Positions 28,713-37,784 of a DNA stretch of 64,000 bases are shown piece after piece. The first letter of the stretch is position 1, and every line of letters starts with the position of its first letter. Made by a program: the position numbers and the translations under genes. Below the pieces are notes generated by a model that saw nothing but the letters and a program-made list of their open reading frames with translations, was not told the origin of the DNA and ran no database searches. The stretch comes from Enterococcus saccharolyticus subsp. saccharolyticus (lineage in GTDB: Bacteria; Bacillota; Bacilli; Lactobacillales; Enterococcaceae): positions 899,501 through 963,500 of the forward strand of contig NZ_CP118957.1 of assembly GCF_029023825.1 (NCBI RefSeq), read 5' to 3'.

Positions 28713-30951
28713 TTACAAGCCCCTCTCTTACTTCTTTTGCAGCTAATACTAAGTTTTCTAAACTTGCGTATGTTTCTTTTTCACCACGTGTTTTTAAACC
28801 GCAGTCAGGGTTTACCCAAACTTTGTCCGTTGGGATTTTTTCTAAAATCTTGCCAATCGTTTGTTTAATTTCTTCTACAGAAGGGATACGTGGTGAATGA
28901 ATATCGTACACACCAGGACCAACTTGTGTTTGGAAATTGTTGCGATTTAAAGCATCTAATAAGGCTAAGTTTGAACGAGAAGCTTCGAAACTAATCACGT
29001 CTGCATCCATATCATCAATTGCTTGAATGATATCTTCAAACTCGCTATAGCACATATGTGTATGAATTTGGGTTTCTGGTTGCACTTTGCTATGAACAAG
29101 TCGGAAAGCAGGGATTGCCCAATCTAAATATTCACTGTACCAATCCGTTTGACGCAATGGTAATTTTTCACGTAACGCAGCTTCATCGATTTGGATAATA
29201 CGAATACCATTCGCTTCTAAATCTAAAACTTCTTCTTGGATAGCTAAAGCTAATTGATATGTGCTGTCTTTAATTGAGATATCTTCACGTGGGAATGACC
29301 AGTTCAAGATAGTTACGGGACCTGTTAGCATCCCTTTCACAATTTGTTCTGTTTTGCTTTGGGCATATTTTGACCATTGGACTGTGATGGCTTTGGAACG
29401 AGCGATATCGCCCCAGATAATGGGTGGTTTCACCCCACGAGTACCATAAGATTGTACCCAACCGTTTTTAGAGAATAAATACCCATCTAATGCTTCGCCA
29501 AAGAATTCCACCATGTCATTGCGTTCAAATTCACCATGGACTAAAACATCTAAACCGATTTTTTCTTGGAAAGCGATACAGTCATCAATTTTCTTCGCGA
29601 TAAATGCATCGTATTCTTCTTGCGTAATTTCTCCACGTTTAAATTTCCCACGAGTGATTTTAACTTCTTTTGTTTGTGGGAAAGAACCAATAGTTGTCGT
29701 TGGTAAGTTTGGTAATTTCAACAAGTCTGTTTGTAATGCTTCACGTTCATCAAAAGCAGGTAAACGAACAAAGTCAGCGTCTGTTAATTGGGCAATTTTT
29801 TCTTGTAGTGCTTTGTTTGCAGTAATACGTTCCTGTTTGAAAATACGATTGTTTTTCTCGATTGCTGCTTGGTCAGTTTTGTCTAGCGCGACTAATTCTG
29901 CTAATTTTTCTTTCGCAAAAGCAAAATATTGTTTGATTTCATCTGAAAAAACTTCATTTTCAACAGAATATGGCACATGTAGTAACGAACAAGAAGTGCT
30001 TAATACGACATTTTTTGGTAATTTCGCTAATAAATCAAAAGTACTTGTATAGTTGTTTGTCCAAATATTTTTTCCATTAACGATACCAGCAAATAATTTT
30101 TTATCTTCTGGGAAGGGAGTGTTCGTGATTAAGTTTAACGTTTCTTTTCCTTCGACAAAATCTAACCCAATTCCATCAAAGTCTAAGGCAATAACTTCTT
30201 CGTAAATGTCACGAATATCACCAAAATAAGTTTGTAATAAGACATTTAGACCATTTTTGTTGGCTAATAAAGTTTGGTAAAATTCTTTGAAACGAGCAAT
30301 GTCTTCAGCCGTTAAATCTAAAACTAATCCTGGTTCATCAATTTGAATCCATTCCGCACCTGCTGCTGCAAGTTTTGTGAAAACTTCTTGATAAGCGGCT
30401 AATAAATCCGTCGCAAAATCAGCACTACTTGTCCCATCGTGGTATTGACCTAATTGTAGTAACGTAAATGGTCCTAAAATAACCGGACGTGTTAGGATAC
30501 CCAATTCTTTGGCTTCTAAAAATTCATCGACAATTTTCGTCGTGTTCACTTGGATGTTAGTTGTTTTTTCAAATTGAGGAACCAAATAATGGTAGTTTGT
30601 ATTGAACCATTTTTTCATTGGTAGGGCATGAACATCCCCTTTTTCCCCTTGATAACCACGAGCTAAAGCAAAATATTCTTCTAACTCGTCAAAGTCTAAA
30701 TCTTTTACTTTTTTAGGAATAATATTAAATAAGACCGATGTATCTAATGTATTGTCATAGAAAGAAAAATCATTACTTGGAATTTGATCGATGCCAGCGT
30801 CTTTAATAACGTTCCAATGTTTTTGACGCAATTCTTTTGCAAAAGCTTTTAAGTCATCTGCTGAAATTTCATTTCTAAAATATTTTTCTGTTTCAAATTT
30901 TAATTCTCTAAATTCACCTAAACGGGGAAACCCGATAATTGTTGTTGTCAT
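28705..30951 (-). CDS. metE: Cobalamin-independent methionine synthase
   Basis: A 748-residue MetE that transfers the methyl group from 5-methyl-THF-triglutamate to homocysteine. The two-domain layout is complete: N-terminal [18 protein letters not shown], interdomain [17 protein letters not shown], and the C-terminal zinc site in [12 protein letters not shown] and [10 protein letters not shown]. Start 30951 follows AAAAGGAGTGTTGGTGA. It precedes metF and is divergent from a LysR regulator, which is the usual genomic arrangement for a methionine-responsive activator. Confidence 0.97.
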   Translation of the reverse strand: MTTTIIGFPRLGEFRELKFETEKYFRNEISADDLKAFAKELRQKHWNVIKDAGIDQIPSNDFSFYDNTLDTSVLFNIIPKKVKDLDFDELEEYFALARGYQGEKGDVHALPMKKWFNTNYHYLVPQFEKTTNIQVNTTKIVDEFLEAKELGILTRPVILGPFTLLQLGQYHDGTSSADFATDLLAAYQEVFTKLAAAGAEWIQIDEPGLVLDLTAEDIARFKEFYQTLLANKNGLNVLLQTYFGDIRDIYEEVIALDFDGIGLDFVEGKETLNLITNTPFPEDKKLFAGIVNGKNIWTNNYTSTFDLLAKLPKNVVLSTSCSLLHVPYSVENEVFSDEIKQYFAFAKEKLAELVALDKTDQAAIEKNNRIFKQERITANKALQEKIAQLTDADFVRLPAFDEREALQTDLLKLPNLPTTTIGSFPQTKEVKITRGKFKRGEITQEEYDAFIAKKIDDCIAFQEKIGLDVLVHGEFERNDMVEFFGEALDGYLFSKNGWVQSYGTRGVKPPIIWGDIARSKAITVQWSKYAQSKTEQIVKGMLTGPVTILNWSFPREDISIKDSTYQLALAIQEEVLDLEANGIRIIQIDEAALREKLPLRQTDWYSEYLDWAIPAFRLVHSKVQPETQIHTHMCYSEFEDIIQAIDDMDADVISFEASRSNLALLDALNRNNFQTQVGPGVYDIHSPRIPSVEEIKQTIGKILEKIPTDKVWVNPDCGLKTRGEKETYASLENLVLAAKEVREGLVND

Positions 30952-31029
30952 TCACCAACACTCCTTTTTTTGTGTTGAAGATAATGTATCACGAAAGAAA
31001 AAAGTTTGATAAGTGAAGATTTCTATGGT

Positions 31030-31054
31030 AGGTTATAAATGAAATCTATAACCT
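31030..31054. promoter_or_regulatory. Dyad between metE and the lysR gene, likely LysR-regulator site
   Basis: AGGTTATA and TATAACCT are perfect 8-bp arms separated by 9 bases and contain the T-N11-A pattern of LysR boxes. It lies just upstream of the regulator gene and about 80 bp from the divergent metE start, a typical place for a regulator that controls both itself and its target. Confidence 0.65.
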
Positions 31055-31078
31055 GTAGTGTTTATATAAGGAGGAACA

Positions 31079-32002
31079 ATGATGAGGATTCAGCAATTAG
31101 AATATTTAGAAAAAATCGTGGCATTAGGTTCAATGAATGAAGCAGCTAAAGCTTTATATATGACCCAACCTAGTTTATCAAGTGCGATTAAAGAATTGGA
31201 AAATGAAATGAATATCCAAATTTTGGTACGAAGTAAAACAGGTGTGCGTTTAACAGAAGAAGGGCGTGAATTCATGTCTTATGCCCAACAAATCATGGAT
31301 CAAGTCCAGTTATTGGAAGAAAAATATAAAGATACACGTCCGCGAAAACAAACCTTTTCTGTCTCTGCCCAGCATTATGCGTTTGTGGTTCACGCATTTG
31401 TTGAATTAATTAATAGTTTGGATGTTGAAGAATACCAATTTAAATTACGAGAAACAGAAACGGAAAATATTTTAGAAGATTTAAGTCGTTTTAAAAGTGA
31501 GTTAGGTATTTTGTATTTAAATTCGTTTAATGAAAAAGTGATGATGAAATTATTTAAAGAACGAGAATTAGTTTTCCAACCATTGTTTCGTGCCAAACCA
31601 CATGTATTTGTGAGCAATACATCACCACTTGGGCAAAAAGAATTAGTGGAATTAGCTGATTTAGAAGATTATCCATATTTATCTTATGAACAAGGTGAAC
31701 GGAATTCATTTTATTTTGCGGAAGAAATTTTAAGTACCTTAGAACATCGCAAAGACATTAAAGTTAGCGATCGTGCAACGATTTTTAATCTGATGGTAGG
31801 CGTGAATGGTTATACAATTAGTTCAGGCGTTTTGAGTAAAAAATTAAACGACGATAAAATTATTGCAGTTCCCTTAAATGTCAAAGATGAAATGACTATT
31901 GGCTATTTAAAGCATAAACAAAAGGAATTATCACCTATCGCTCAACACTATCTACAAATGCTAGAAGATCACATTCAAGGGTATGGTTTTGAAATTTTAT
32001 AA
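31079..32002 (+). CDS. LysR-family regulator, divergent from metEF
   Basis: A 307-residue LysR-type transcription factor. The helix-turn-helix lies in LEYLEKIVALGSMNEAAKALYMTQPSLSSAIKELE, and the effector-binding domain covers about 90-300. The start may be ATG 31079 or ATG 31082; GGAGGA fits the second slightly better. Its position opposite metE-metF, with a LysR-type dyad between them, suggests control of methionine or sulfur-amino-acid genes, comparable to MetR or MtaR. The co-inducer cannot be read from sequence. Confidence 0.88.
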   Translation: MMRIQQLEYLEKIVALGSMNEAAKALYMTQPSLSSAIKELENEMNIQILVRSKTGVRLTEEGREFMSYAQQIMDQVQLLEEKYKDTRPRKQTFSVSAQHYAFVVHAFVELINSLDVEEYQFKLRETETENILEDLSRFKSELGILYLNSFNEKVMMKLFKERELVFQPLFRAKPHVFVSNTSPLGQKELVELADLEDYPYLSYEQGERNSFYFAEEILSTLEHRKDIKVSDRATIFNLMVGVNGYTISSGVLSKKLNDDKIIAVPLNVKDEMTIGYLKHKQKELSPIAQHYLQMLEDHIQGYGFEIL

Positions 32003-32030
32003 ACAATAGTTGCATGTATCGATTAATAAG

Positions 32031-32044
32031 TGTATATTTATTCA
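32031..32044 (+). promoter_or_regulatory. ArgR box-like site upstream of argD
   Basis: TGTATATTTATTCA matches the general ARG-box consensus TGAAT-W4-ATTCA at 13 of 14 positions. It lies about 90 bp upstream of argD. Confidence 0.6.
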
Positions 32045-32124
32045 AAAGAATGTCAGTCTCCTTCATATATGGAAATGAACAAAAGTAGAAGGATATCTGG
32101 AAGACAACTGAGGAGTGAATGATC

Positions 32125-33261
32125 GTGGGAAATTATTTATTTTCAAATTATGCAAGAAAACCTTTTGAAATTATGGAAGGAGATGGTTGCTATGTCACAG
32201 ATAATCAAGGGAAAACGTATTTAGACTTTACTAGTGGAATAGGTGTGATGAACTTAGGTTACAATCAACCGAAATTAAATCAAGTTTTAGCTGAACAAGC
32301 GCAAAAAATTTGGCATACACCGAACCTTTATGATAATCATTTGCAAGAAATCGTGGCAGAAAAACTAATTCAAAACAAAGATTATTTGGCTTTTTTCTGT
32401 AACTCAGGAGCCGAAGCAAACGAAGCAGCCATTAAATTAGCCCGAAAAGCAACCGGAAAATCACAAATTATTACCTTTACAAATTCATTTCATGGACGAA
32501 CGTATGGTGCGATGTCAGCGACTGGTCAACCTTCGATTCATGCAGGTTTTGAACCGCTAGTTCCAGGATTTGTTTATGTGCCTTATAATGATTTTGCAGC
32601 GCTAGAAGCAGAAGTAACTGATCAAACAGCAGCGATTATGTTGGAATTAATTCAAGGAGAAGGTGGTGTCACAGTCGCTGATTCAGAATGGATTCAGCAA
32701 ATTGCGACTCTTTGCCAAGAAAAAAATATTCTATTGGTGATTGATGAGGTGCAGACGGGAATTGGACGAACAGGCAGTCTATTTGCTTTTGAACAGTTTC
32801 AAGTGACACCGGATATTTTTACTTTAGCAAAAGGGTTAGGGAATGGTTTTCCTGTGGGCGCGATGCTAGGAAAAACAGAGTTGGGCGAACATTTTGGACC
32901 AGGAAGTCATGGAACCACATTTGGTGGCAATAAATTAGGTATGGCTGTGGCAAGTGAAATTTTAGAGGAGTTGTCTTCTGAATTGTTGGTTGCTAGTCAA
33001 CAAAGAAGCCAGCAGTTATTTTCAGGACTAGCCGAAATTAAATCAGATAAAATTCGTGAAATTCGCGGAAAAGGGTTAATGATTGGTATTGAATTGGATC
33101 CAGAGGTTTCTGTCAATGATATATTAGAAGCCTTAGAGATAGAAGGACTATTGGCGTTACGAGCTGGTACCAATACGTTACGTTTATTACCGCCGTTGAC
33201 GATTTCTGAAGCAGAAATCACTTTGGGAGTGGAGAAATTAAAAAAAGTATTCACTAAATAA
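32125..33261 (+). CDS. argD: Acetylornithine aminotransferase
   Basis: A 378-residue class III PLP aminotransferase that makes N-acetylornithine from N-acetylglutamate semialdehyde. It has the CNSGAEANEAAIKLARK phosphate-binding region, the DEVQTGIGRTG motif and the PLP lysine in LAKGLGNGFPVGAML. GTG 32125 is preferred because AGGAG (32111-32115) lies 9 bases before it; ATG 32119 is in frame but only 3 bases from that site. It is transcribed separately from argCJBF, with its own terminator and an ArgR-box-like site. Confidence 0.93.
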   Translation: MGNYLFSNYARKPFEIMEGDGCYVTDNQGKTYLDFTSGIGVMNLGYNQPKLNQVLAEQAQKIWHTPNLYDNHLQEIVAEKLIQNKDYLAFFCNSGAEANEAAIKLARKATGKSQIITFTNSFHGRTYGAMSATGQPSIHAGFEPLVPGFVYVPYNDFAALEAEVTDQTAAIMLELIQGEGGVTVADSEWIQQIATLCQEKNILLVIDEVQTGIGRTGSLFAFEQFQVTPDIFTLAKGLGNGFPVGAMLGKTELGEHFGPGSHGTTFGGNKLGMAVASEILEELSSELLVASQQRSQQLFSGLAEIKSDKIREIRGKGLMIGIELDPEVSVNDILEALEIEGLLALRAGTNTLRLLPPLTISEAEITLGVEKLKKVFTK

Positions 33262-33267
33262 GTCAAA

Positions 33268-33304
33268 AAAGAGTTGTTTGATCGATAGGAACAACTCTTT
33301 TTTT
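33268..33304 (+). terminator. Terminator after argD
   Basis: AAAGAGTTGTT and AACAACTCTTT pair perfectly across an 11-base loop and are followed by TTTT, so argD and argC are separate units. Confidence 0.85.
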
Positions 33305-33317
33305 GTATAAAAATGTA
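33304..33317 (+). promoter_or_regulatory. Weak ArgR box-like site upstream of argC
   Basis: TGTATAAAAATGTA matches the ARG-box consensus at 11 of 14 positions. It overlaps the T run of the argD terminator, so chance AT similarity is possible. Confidence 0.35.
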
Positions 33318-33347
33318 GGGAATATTCGTCTTTTTACATATATTTAC

Positions 33348-33367
33348 AAAAAAATACGTATTTTTTT
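33348..33367. promoter_or_regulatory. Perfect 20-bp palindrome upstream of the argC promoter
   Basis: Seven A, then TACGTA, then seven T form a perfect palindrome that ends 11 bp before the -35 box of argC. Its position suits an operator, probably for ArgR, but it is not a standard ARG box. Confidence 0.5.
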
Positions 33368-33378
33368 ATAAAAAACCA

Positions 33379-33407
33379 TTGACCTTTAACCAATAACTCT
33401 CTATAAT
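33379..33407 (+). promoter_or_regulatory. Promoter of argCJBF
   Basis: TTGACC (33379-33384) and TATAAT (33402-33407) are separated by 17 bp, about 30 bp upstream of the argC start. Confidence 0.82.
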
Positions 33408-33437
33408 TCTAATTACTTTATAAAAGGAGTGAAGAGG

Positions 33438-34463
33438 ATGAAAGCAGCAATCGTTGGTGTAACAGGATATACAGGGATAGAATTAGTACGTCTAATCCAT
33501 CAACATCCCTCGTTAACATTGGGGACATTACATAGTCATTCAATGCATAAAAACTCAATTTCTGAGTTATATCCACACTTACAACAGCTTTGTGAGCAAG
33601 AAGTGGAAGCTTACGATGCAGAAAAAATTATGGAAAATAATGATTTAGTCTTTTTTGCCACTCCTTCAGGAATTAGTAAAGATCTTGTTCATGAATTTGT
33701 TGCCAAAGATTTTCCAGTCATTGATTTATCTGGGGATCTTCGCTTAAAAGATTTAGAAAGTTATCAAAGATGGTATAAAAAAGAACCGACGACACAAGAG
33801 ATTGTTGATCAAGCAGTGTATGCTTTACCTGAATTTTCACCAATTAAAGGAAATTTATTATCAAATCCAGGATGCTATGCAACAGCGGCAATTCTTTCAT
33901 TAGTCCCCTTAATTCAAGCACAACTTATTGCGTTAGATACAATTATTTTAGATGGAAAATCAGGATTATCTGGTGCCGGGAAACAATTATCCGATAGCAG
34001 TCATTATGTGACAGTCGATGAAAATATGACCATGTATAAATTAAATCAACATCAACATATTCCAGAAATTATTCAATATTTACAATCATTTGATGCAGAT
34101 TTAACCACACTTCAATTTACTACTAGCTTAATTCCAATTAAGCGTGGAATTTTTATGACCCTTTATGCGAAAGTCAAAGAAGGTGTCACGAATGAACAAA
34201 TTCAGCAAGCATTTGATGTTTATCAAACAAAACCATTTGTACGTGTACAATCAAATGGAAGATTACCAGAATTACGACAAGTCACCGGAACGAATTTTTG
34301 TGACATTGGTTTTGATTTAAATGAAGAAAATCAAACATTAACCGTGGTAGCAGTTATCGATAATTTGATGAAAGGTGCTGCTGGTCAAGCAATTCAGAAT
34401 TTTAACTTATGGGCGGGACTTGATGAAACTTGTGGTTTGACACAAGTACCATTGTTCCCGTAA
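33438..34463 (+). CDS. argC: N-acetyl-gamma-glutamyl-phosphate reductase
   Basis: A 341-residue NADPH-dependent reductase making N-acetylglutamate semialdehyde. The dinucleotide loop is VGVTGYTGIEL (6-16) and the catalytic Cys is C146 in SNPGCYATA. The C-terminal HQHIPEIIQ segment carries the conserved His. ATG 33438 follows AAAGGAG at 8 bases; a GTG at 33429 would overlap that site. It is the first gene of argC-J-B-F, which runs with short gaps. Confidence 0.95.
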   Translation: MKAAIVGVTGYTGIELVRLIHQHPSLTLGTLHSHSMHKNSISELYPHLQQLCEQEVEAYDAEKIMENNDLVFFATPSGISKDLVHEFVAKDFPVIDLSGDLRLKDLESYQRWYKKEPTTQEIVDQAVYALPEFSPIKGNLLSNPGCYATAAILSLVPLIQAQLIALDTIILDGKSGLSGAGKQLSDSSHYVTVDENMTMYKLNQHQHIPEIIQYLQSFDADLTTLQFTTSLIPIKRGIFMTLYAKVKEGVTNEQIQQAFDVYQTKPFVRVQSNGRLPELRQVTGTNFCDIGFDLNEENQTLTVVAVIDNLMKGAAGQAIQNFNLWAGLDETCGLTQVPLFP

Positions 34464-34479
34464 GGAGCGAACGATATAG

Positions 34480-35676
34480 ATGGAGAAAATTAAAGGTACG
34501 ATTGCCAGTCCGATAGGGTTTCATGCAGATGGCATTCATTGTGGGTTAAAAAGAAAAAAATTAGATCTAGGTTGGATTTATTCAGATGTCCCAGCAAGCG
34601 TTGCGGGTGTTTTTACAACAAATCAAGTACAAGCTGCACCGATTAAACAAAGTAAAGAAGTTATTCAAGGTGGGAAAATTCAAGGGATTCTCGTAAATTC
34701 TGGCAATGCCAATGCGTGTACTGGAGAAGAAGGACTTGCAAATGCCAAGCAAATGCAAGTGTTAGCGAGTGAAAAACTAGGGATTGATGCTTCATTAGTA
34801 GCGGTCGCTTCAACCGGTGTGATTGGTCATCAGCTGGAAATGGAAAAAATCGTGGCAGGCGTGGAGATGTTGCATCAATCGGATGCACAGCAACCGGAAA
34901 ATTTCCAAAAAGCTATTTTAACGACAGATACAACCGAAAAGGCGGTTACTGTTACGGCAGAGATTGATGGTAAACAAGTCACCGTTGCTGGATGTAGTAA
35001 AGGTTCTGGCATGATTCATCCCAATATGGCAACGATGTTAGGGTTTGTGACTACAGACATTGCGATTTCATCTGAGTTATTACAAACTTTATTAAAAGAA
35101 TTAACGGAAGTTACCTTTAATCAAATTACCGTTGATGGTGATACGTCAACCAACGACATGGTGGTTGTGATGGCAAATGGTTTGGCGAAAAATGTAGAAA
35201 TTACAGAAAAAAATACGGCATATTTAGCATTTAAAGAAATGCTACGTGTGGTACTGACCGAATTAGCGAAATTAATTGCCAAAGATGGTGAAGGTGCCAC
35301 GAAATTAATTGAAGTTGATGTGACGGGTGCCCAGTCTGCAAGCGATGCTCGTATGATTGCTAAATCAATTGTGGGTTCTATGTTAGTGAAATCAGCTATT
35401 TTTGGTAAAGATCCCAACTGGGGGCGCATTTTATGTGCGATTGGTTACAGTGGCATTTCTTTTGATCCAACAAACGTTACGATCGAACTAGCAGGATTAC
35501 CTGTTTTTAAAGCGGGCGAACCGCTTGAGTTTGATGCAGAACAAATGGAAGACAATTTAAGTGAAGAAGAAATTAAGATTGGCGTGTATTTAAATGAAGG
35601 AACATCATTTGGTCAAGCATGGGGCTGTGATTTGACTTATGACTATGTCAAAATCAATGCACTTTATAATACGTAG
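34480..35676 (+). CDS. argJ: Ornithine acetyltransferase / N-acetylglutamate synthase ArgJ
   Basis: A 398-residue ArgJ that transfers acetyl from N-acetylornithine to glutamate, closing the acetyl cycle, and in bifunctional forms also uses acetyl-CoA. The autoproteolysis site is clear: GSGMIHPNMATML with cleavage expected between A184 and T185, where Thr becomes the nucleophile. The ribosome site AAGGAG lies rather far (about 13 bases) from ATG. No argA or argE is in the cluster, which fits the recycling pathway. Mono- versus bifunctionality cannot be told from sequence alone. Confidence 0.95.
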   Translation: MEKIKGTIASPIGFHADGIHCGLKRKKLDLGWIYSDVPASVAGVFTTNQVQAAPIKQSKEVIQGGKIQGILVNSGNANACTGEEGLANAKQMQVLASEKLGIDASLVAVASTGVIGHQLEMEKIVAGVEMLHQSDAQQPENFQKAILTTDTTEKAVTVTAEIDGKQVTVAGCSKGSGMIHPNMATMLGFVTTDIAISSELLQTLLKELTEVTFNQITVDGDTSTNDMVVVMANGLAKNVEITEKNTAYLAFKEMLRVVLTELAKLIAKDGEGATKLIEVDVTGAQSASDARMIAKSIVGSMLVKSAIFGKDPNWGRILCAIGYSGISFDPTNVTIELAGLPVFKAGEPLEFDAEQMEDNLSEEEIKIGVYLNEGTSFGQAWGCDLTYDYVKINALYNT

Positions 35677-35688
35677 GAGGAAATGAAT

Positions 35689-36429
35689 ATGAAAACAATC
35701 GTAGTAAAAATGGGCGGCGTTGCTTCAGACAATTTAAATGATGCGTTTTTTCAAAAAATTTCTTCTTGGCAAAATCAAGGCTATCGCGTCATTATTGTGC
35801 ATGGAGGGGGACATTACATTTCTAAAATGATGGATATTTTAGGAATTAAAGTCGAAGTAAAACAAGGTTTGCGTGTTACTTCTGAAAAAACTTTAGAAAT
35901 CACTCGTATGGTATTATTAGGACAAGTCCAACCGATGATTACCACACATTTTCAACAAGCTGGTTTTCCTACGCTTGGAATGAATGCCGGGTGTGATCAA
36001 TTGATTCAAGGAAAAATTATTGATGAAGAAAAATTAGGATTTGTTGGTGAAGTCACCGCTGTCAATAGCGCATTATTAAATACATTGATTGAAAAACATC
36101 ATATTCCAATTATTGCCCCATTAGGGATTACAGAATCGGGTCAATGGTTGAATATTAATGCTGATGAAGTAGCTTGTAAAGTTGCGGCAAGTATTAAAGC
36201 CGAAAAATTATATTTATTAACCGATGTACCTGGAATAAAAAAAGAATCGGAATGGTTAAAAGAAATTTCAGTAGAAGAAATTTCTCAATTAAAAACAGAC
36301 AAAGTTGTTACTGGCGGCATGTTACCAAAATTAGACAGTGCACACAAAGCCTTGTTAGCAGGAGTGAAATCAGTTTTTATCAGTAATACAATTGATTCAT
36401 TTGGCACGGAAATCAAAGCAGTGTGTTGA
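35689..36429 (+). CDS. argB: Acetylglutamate kinase
   Basis: A 246-residue amino-acid-kinase-family enzyme that phosphorylates N-acetylglutamate, usually the feedback-controlled step. It has the glycine-rich VVKMGGVASDN start, the IVHGGGHYISKMM loop and the LYLLTDVPGI and TGGMLPKLDSA segments. ATG 35689 is preferred because AGGAGG lies 8 bases before it; ATG 35683 is only 2 bases away. The N-terminal extension seen in arginine-sensitive hexameric forms is absent. Confidence 0.94.
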   Translation: MKTIVVKMGGVASDNLNDAFFQKISSWQNQGYRVIIVHGGGHYISKMMDILGIKVEVKQGLRVTSEKTLEITRMVLLGQVQPMITTHFQQAGFPTLGMNAGCDQLIQGKIIDEEKLGFVGEVTAVNSALLNTLIEKHHIPIIAPLGITESGQWLNINADEVACKVAASIKAEKLYLLTDVPGIKKESEWLKEISVEEISQLKTDKVVTGGMLPKLDSAHKALLAGVKSVFISNTIDSFGTEIKAVC

Positions 36430-36447
36430 ACGAAACGGGGGGAAAAG

Positions 36448-37455
36448 ATGGAATTTCAAGGAAAGAGTTTTTTAGCAGAGAAAGATTTTACGCAAGCGGA
36501 ATTGCAGTATTTAATTGATTTGTCACAACATCTGAAAAAACTAAAAAAACAAGGGATTGTGCATCGGTATTTAGAAGGGAAAAATATCGCCTTATTATTT
36601 GAAAAAACATCGACACGAACACGGGCTGCTTTCACAGTTGCTGCCGTTGATTTAGGTGCACATCCAGAATTTTTAGGCGCAAACGATATTCAATTAGGGA
36701 AAAAAGAATCCGTAGAAGATACAGCCAAAGTATTGGGCAGTATGTTTGATGGCATTGAATTTCGTGGTTCAAGTCAACAAGTAGTAGAAGCTTTGGCAGA
36801 ACATGCGGGAGTCCCTGTGTGGAATGGTCTGACGGATGAATGGCATCCCACACAAATGATTGCCGACTATTTAACCATTCAAGAAAGCTTTGGAAAAGTC
36901 AAAGGAATTAATCTGGTTTATTGTGGTGATGGACGAAATAATGTCGCACGGTCTTTATTAGTGACTGGAGCTATTTTAGGAACCAATGTTCGTATTGTCG
37001 CGCCAAAATCCTTGCATCCAGATGAAGCATTAATCGCCTTAGCACAAGAGTATGCGAACCAATCTGGTGCAAAAATTTTAGTCACAGATAATGTGGATGA
37101 AGGTGTCTTACATGCGGATGTGTTATATACAGATGTATGGGTATCGATGGGCGAGGAAGACAAATTCGCTGAACGAATTGAGCTATTGTTGCCGTACCAA
37201 GTCAATCAAGCGATGATAGAAAAAACGCAAAATGAGCAAGTAATTTTCTTACATTGCCTACCAGCGTTTCATGATGTTGAAACCAATTATGGTCAAGAGA
37301 TTCAAGAAAAATTTGGTTTGAGTGAGATGGAAGTGACAGATGAAGTCTTCCGAGGCAAACACGGCAGGCAATTTGAACAAGCTGAAAATCGGATGCACTC
37401 CATTAAAGCCATTATGGCAGCGACTTTGGGACACTTATTTATCCCCAATGTTTAA
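36448..37455 (+). CDS. argF: Ornithine carbamoyltransferase
   Basis: A 335-residue OTCase that makes citrulline from ornithine and carbamoyl phosphate. It has the carbamoyl-phosphate loop STRTR (55-59), the [12 protein letters not shown] block and the ornithine-side HCLPAFHD motif. Family members can be anabolic (ArgF) or catabolic (ArcB). The position at the end of argCJBF favours the biosynthetic role. No arcA or arcC is nearby. It is followed by the argS leader. Confidence 0.94.
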   Translation: MEFQGKSFLAEKDFTQAELQYLIDLSQHLKKLKKQGIVHRYLEGKNIALLFEKTSTRTRAAFTVAAVDLGAHPEFLGANDIQLGKKESVEDTAKVLGSMFDGIEFRGSSQQVVEALAEHAGVPVWNGLTDEWHPTQMIADYLTIQESFGKVKGINLVYCGDGRNNVARSLLVTGAILGTNVRIVAPKSLHPDEALIALAQEYANQSGAKILVTDNVDEGVLHADVLYTDVWVSMGEEDKFAERIELLLPYQVNQAMIEKTQNEQVIFLHCLPAFHDVETNYGQEIQEKFGLSEMEVTDEVFRGKHGRQFEQAENRMHSIKAIMAATLGHLFIPNV

Positions 37456-37493
37456 AATGAAACACAAGACTAGCGCAATAAAAAAAGATTTGC

Positions 37494-37499
37494 TATAAT
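37494..37499 (+). promoter_or_regulatory. -10 element for the argS T-box transcript
   Basis: TATAAT at 37494-37499 precedes the T-box leader; the matching -35 is weak. Read-through from argF is possible because no strong terminator separates them. Confidence 0.5.
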
Positions 37500-37505
37500 C
37501 AGTGT

Positions 37506-37738
37506 ACATTTCATACATGATTTAGTGATCAAGAGAGTAACTTTTCATTTTTTAGCTAGCGAGTTCGGGAAGGTGGAAGCCGAAATAAAGAAGAAAAGTG
37601 AAGCGCACTTGTGAAAATTTGCTTAGCAAACGGCATCTACCGTTATCAGATAAAGTGGGTTCGATTTGTCGAACAATCAGAGTGGTACCGCGGGAATTCT
37701 CGTCTCTAGTGTTTTAAACACTAGGGACTTTTTGTTTG
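37506..37738 (+). ncRNA. T-box riboswitch controlling argS
   Basis: This fills most of the 329-bp gap before argS. The T-box core AGAGTGGTACCGCGGG at 37680-37695 pairs with the uncharged tRNA acceptor end. It is followed by a terminator hairpin, CTAGTGTTT with AAACACTAG and a TTTTTG tail, which the antiterminator replaces. Stem I arms AACTTTTC and GAAAAGTG frame the specifier region, and a CGC (Arg) codon at 37604-37606 is the likely specifier. Uncharged tRNA-Arg would therefore raise argS expression. Confidence 0.9.
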
Positions 37739-37784
37739 CTGTCAAGCAAAAAATCAATGAGACAACTTTTAGGAGGAAGCATTT

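Noticed and set aside
33429-33437. GTG start for argC
   Set aside because: The GTG overlaps the AAAGGAG ribosome site; ATG 33438 begins at the conserved MKAAIVGVTGYTG.
36448-37455. Catabolic ornithine carbamoyltransferase of an arginine deiminase operon
   Set aside because: The gene ends argCJBF, and no arcA or arcC lies nearby; the biosynthetic role is simpler.
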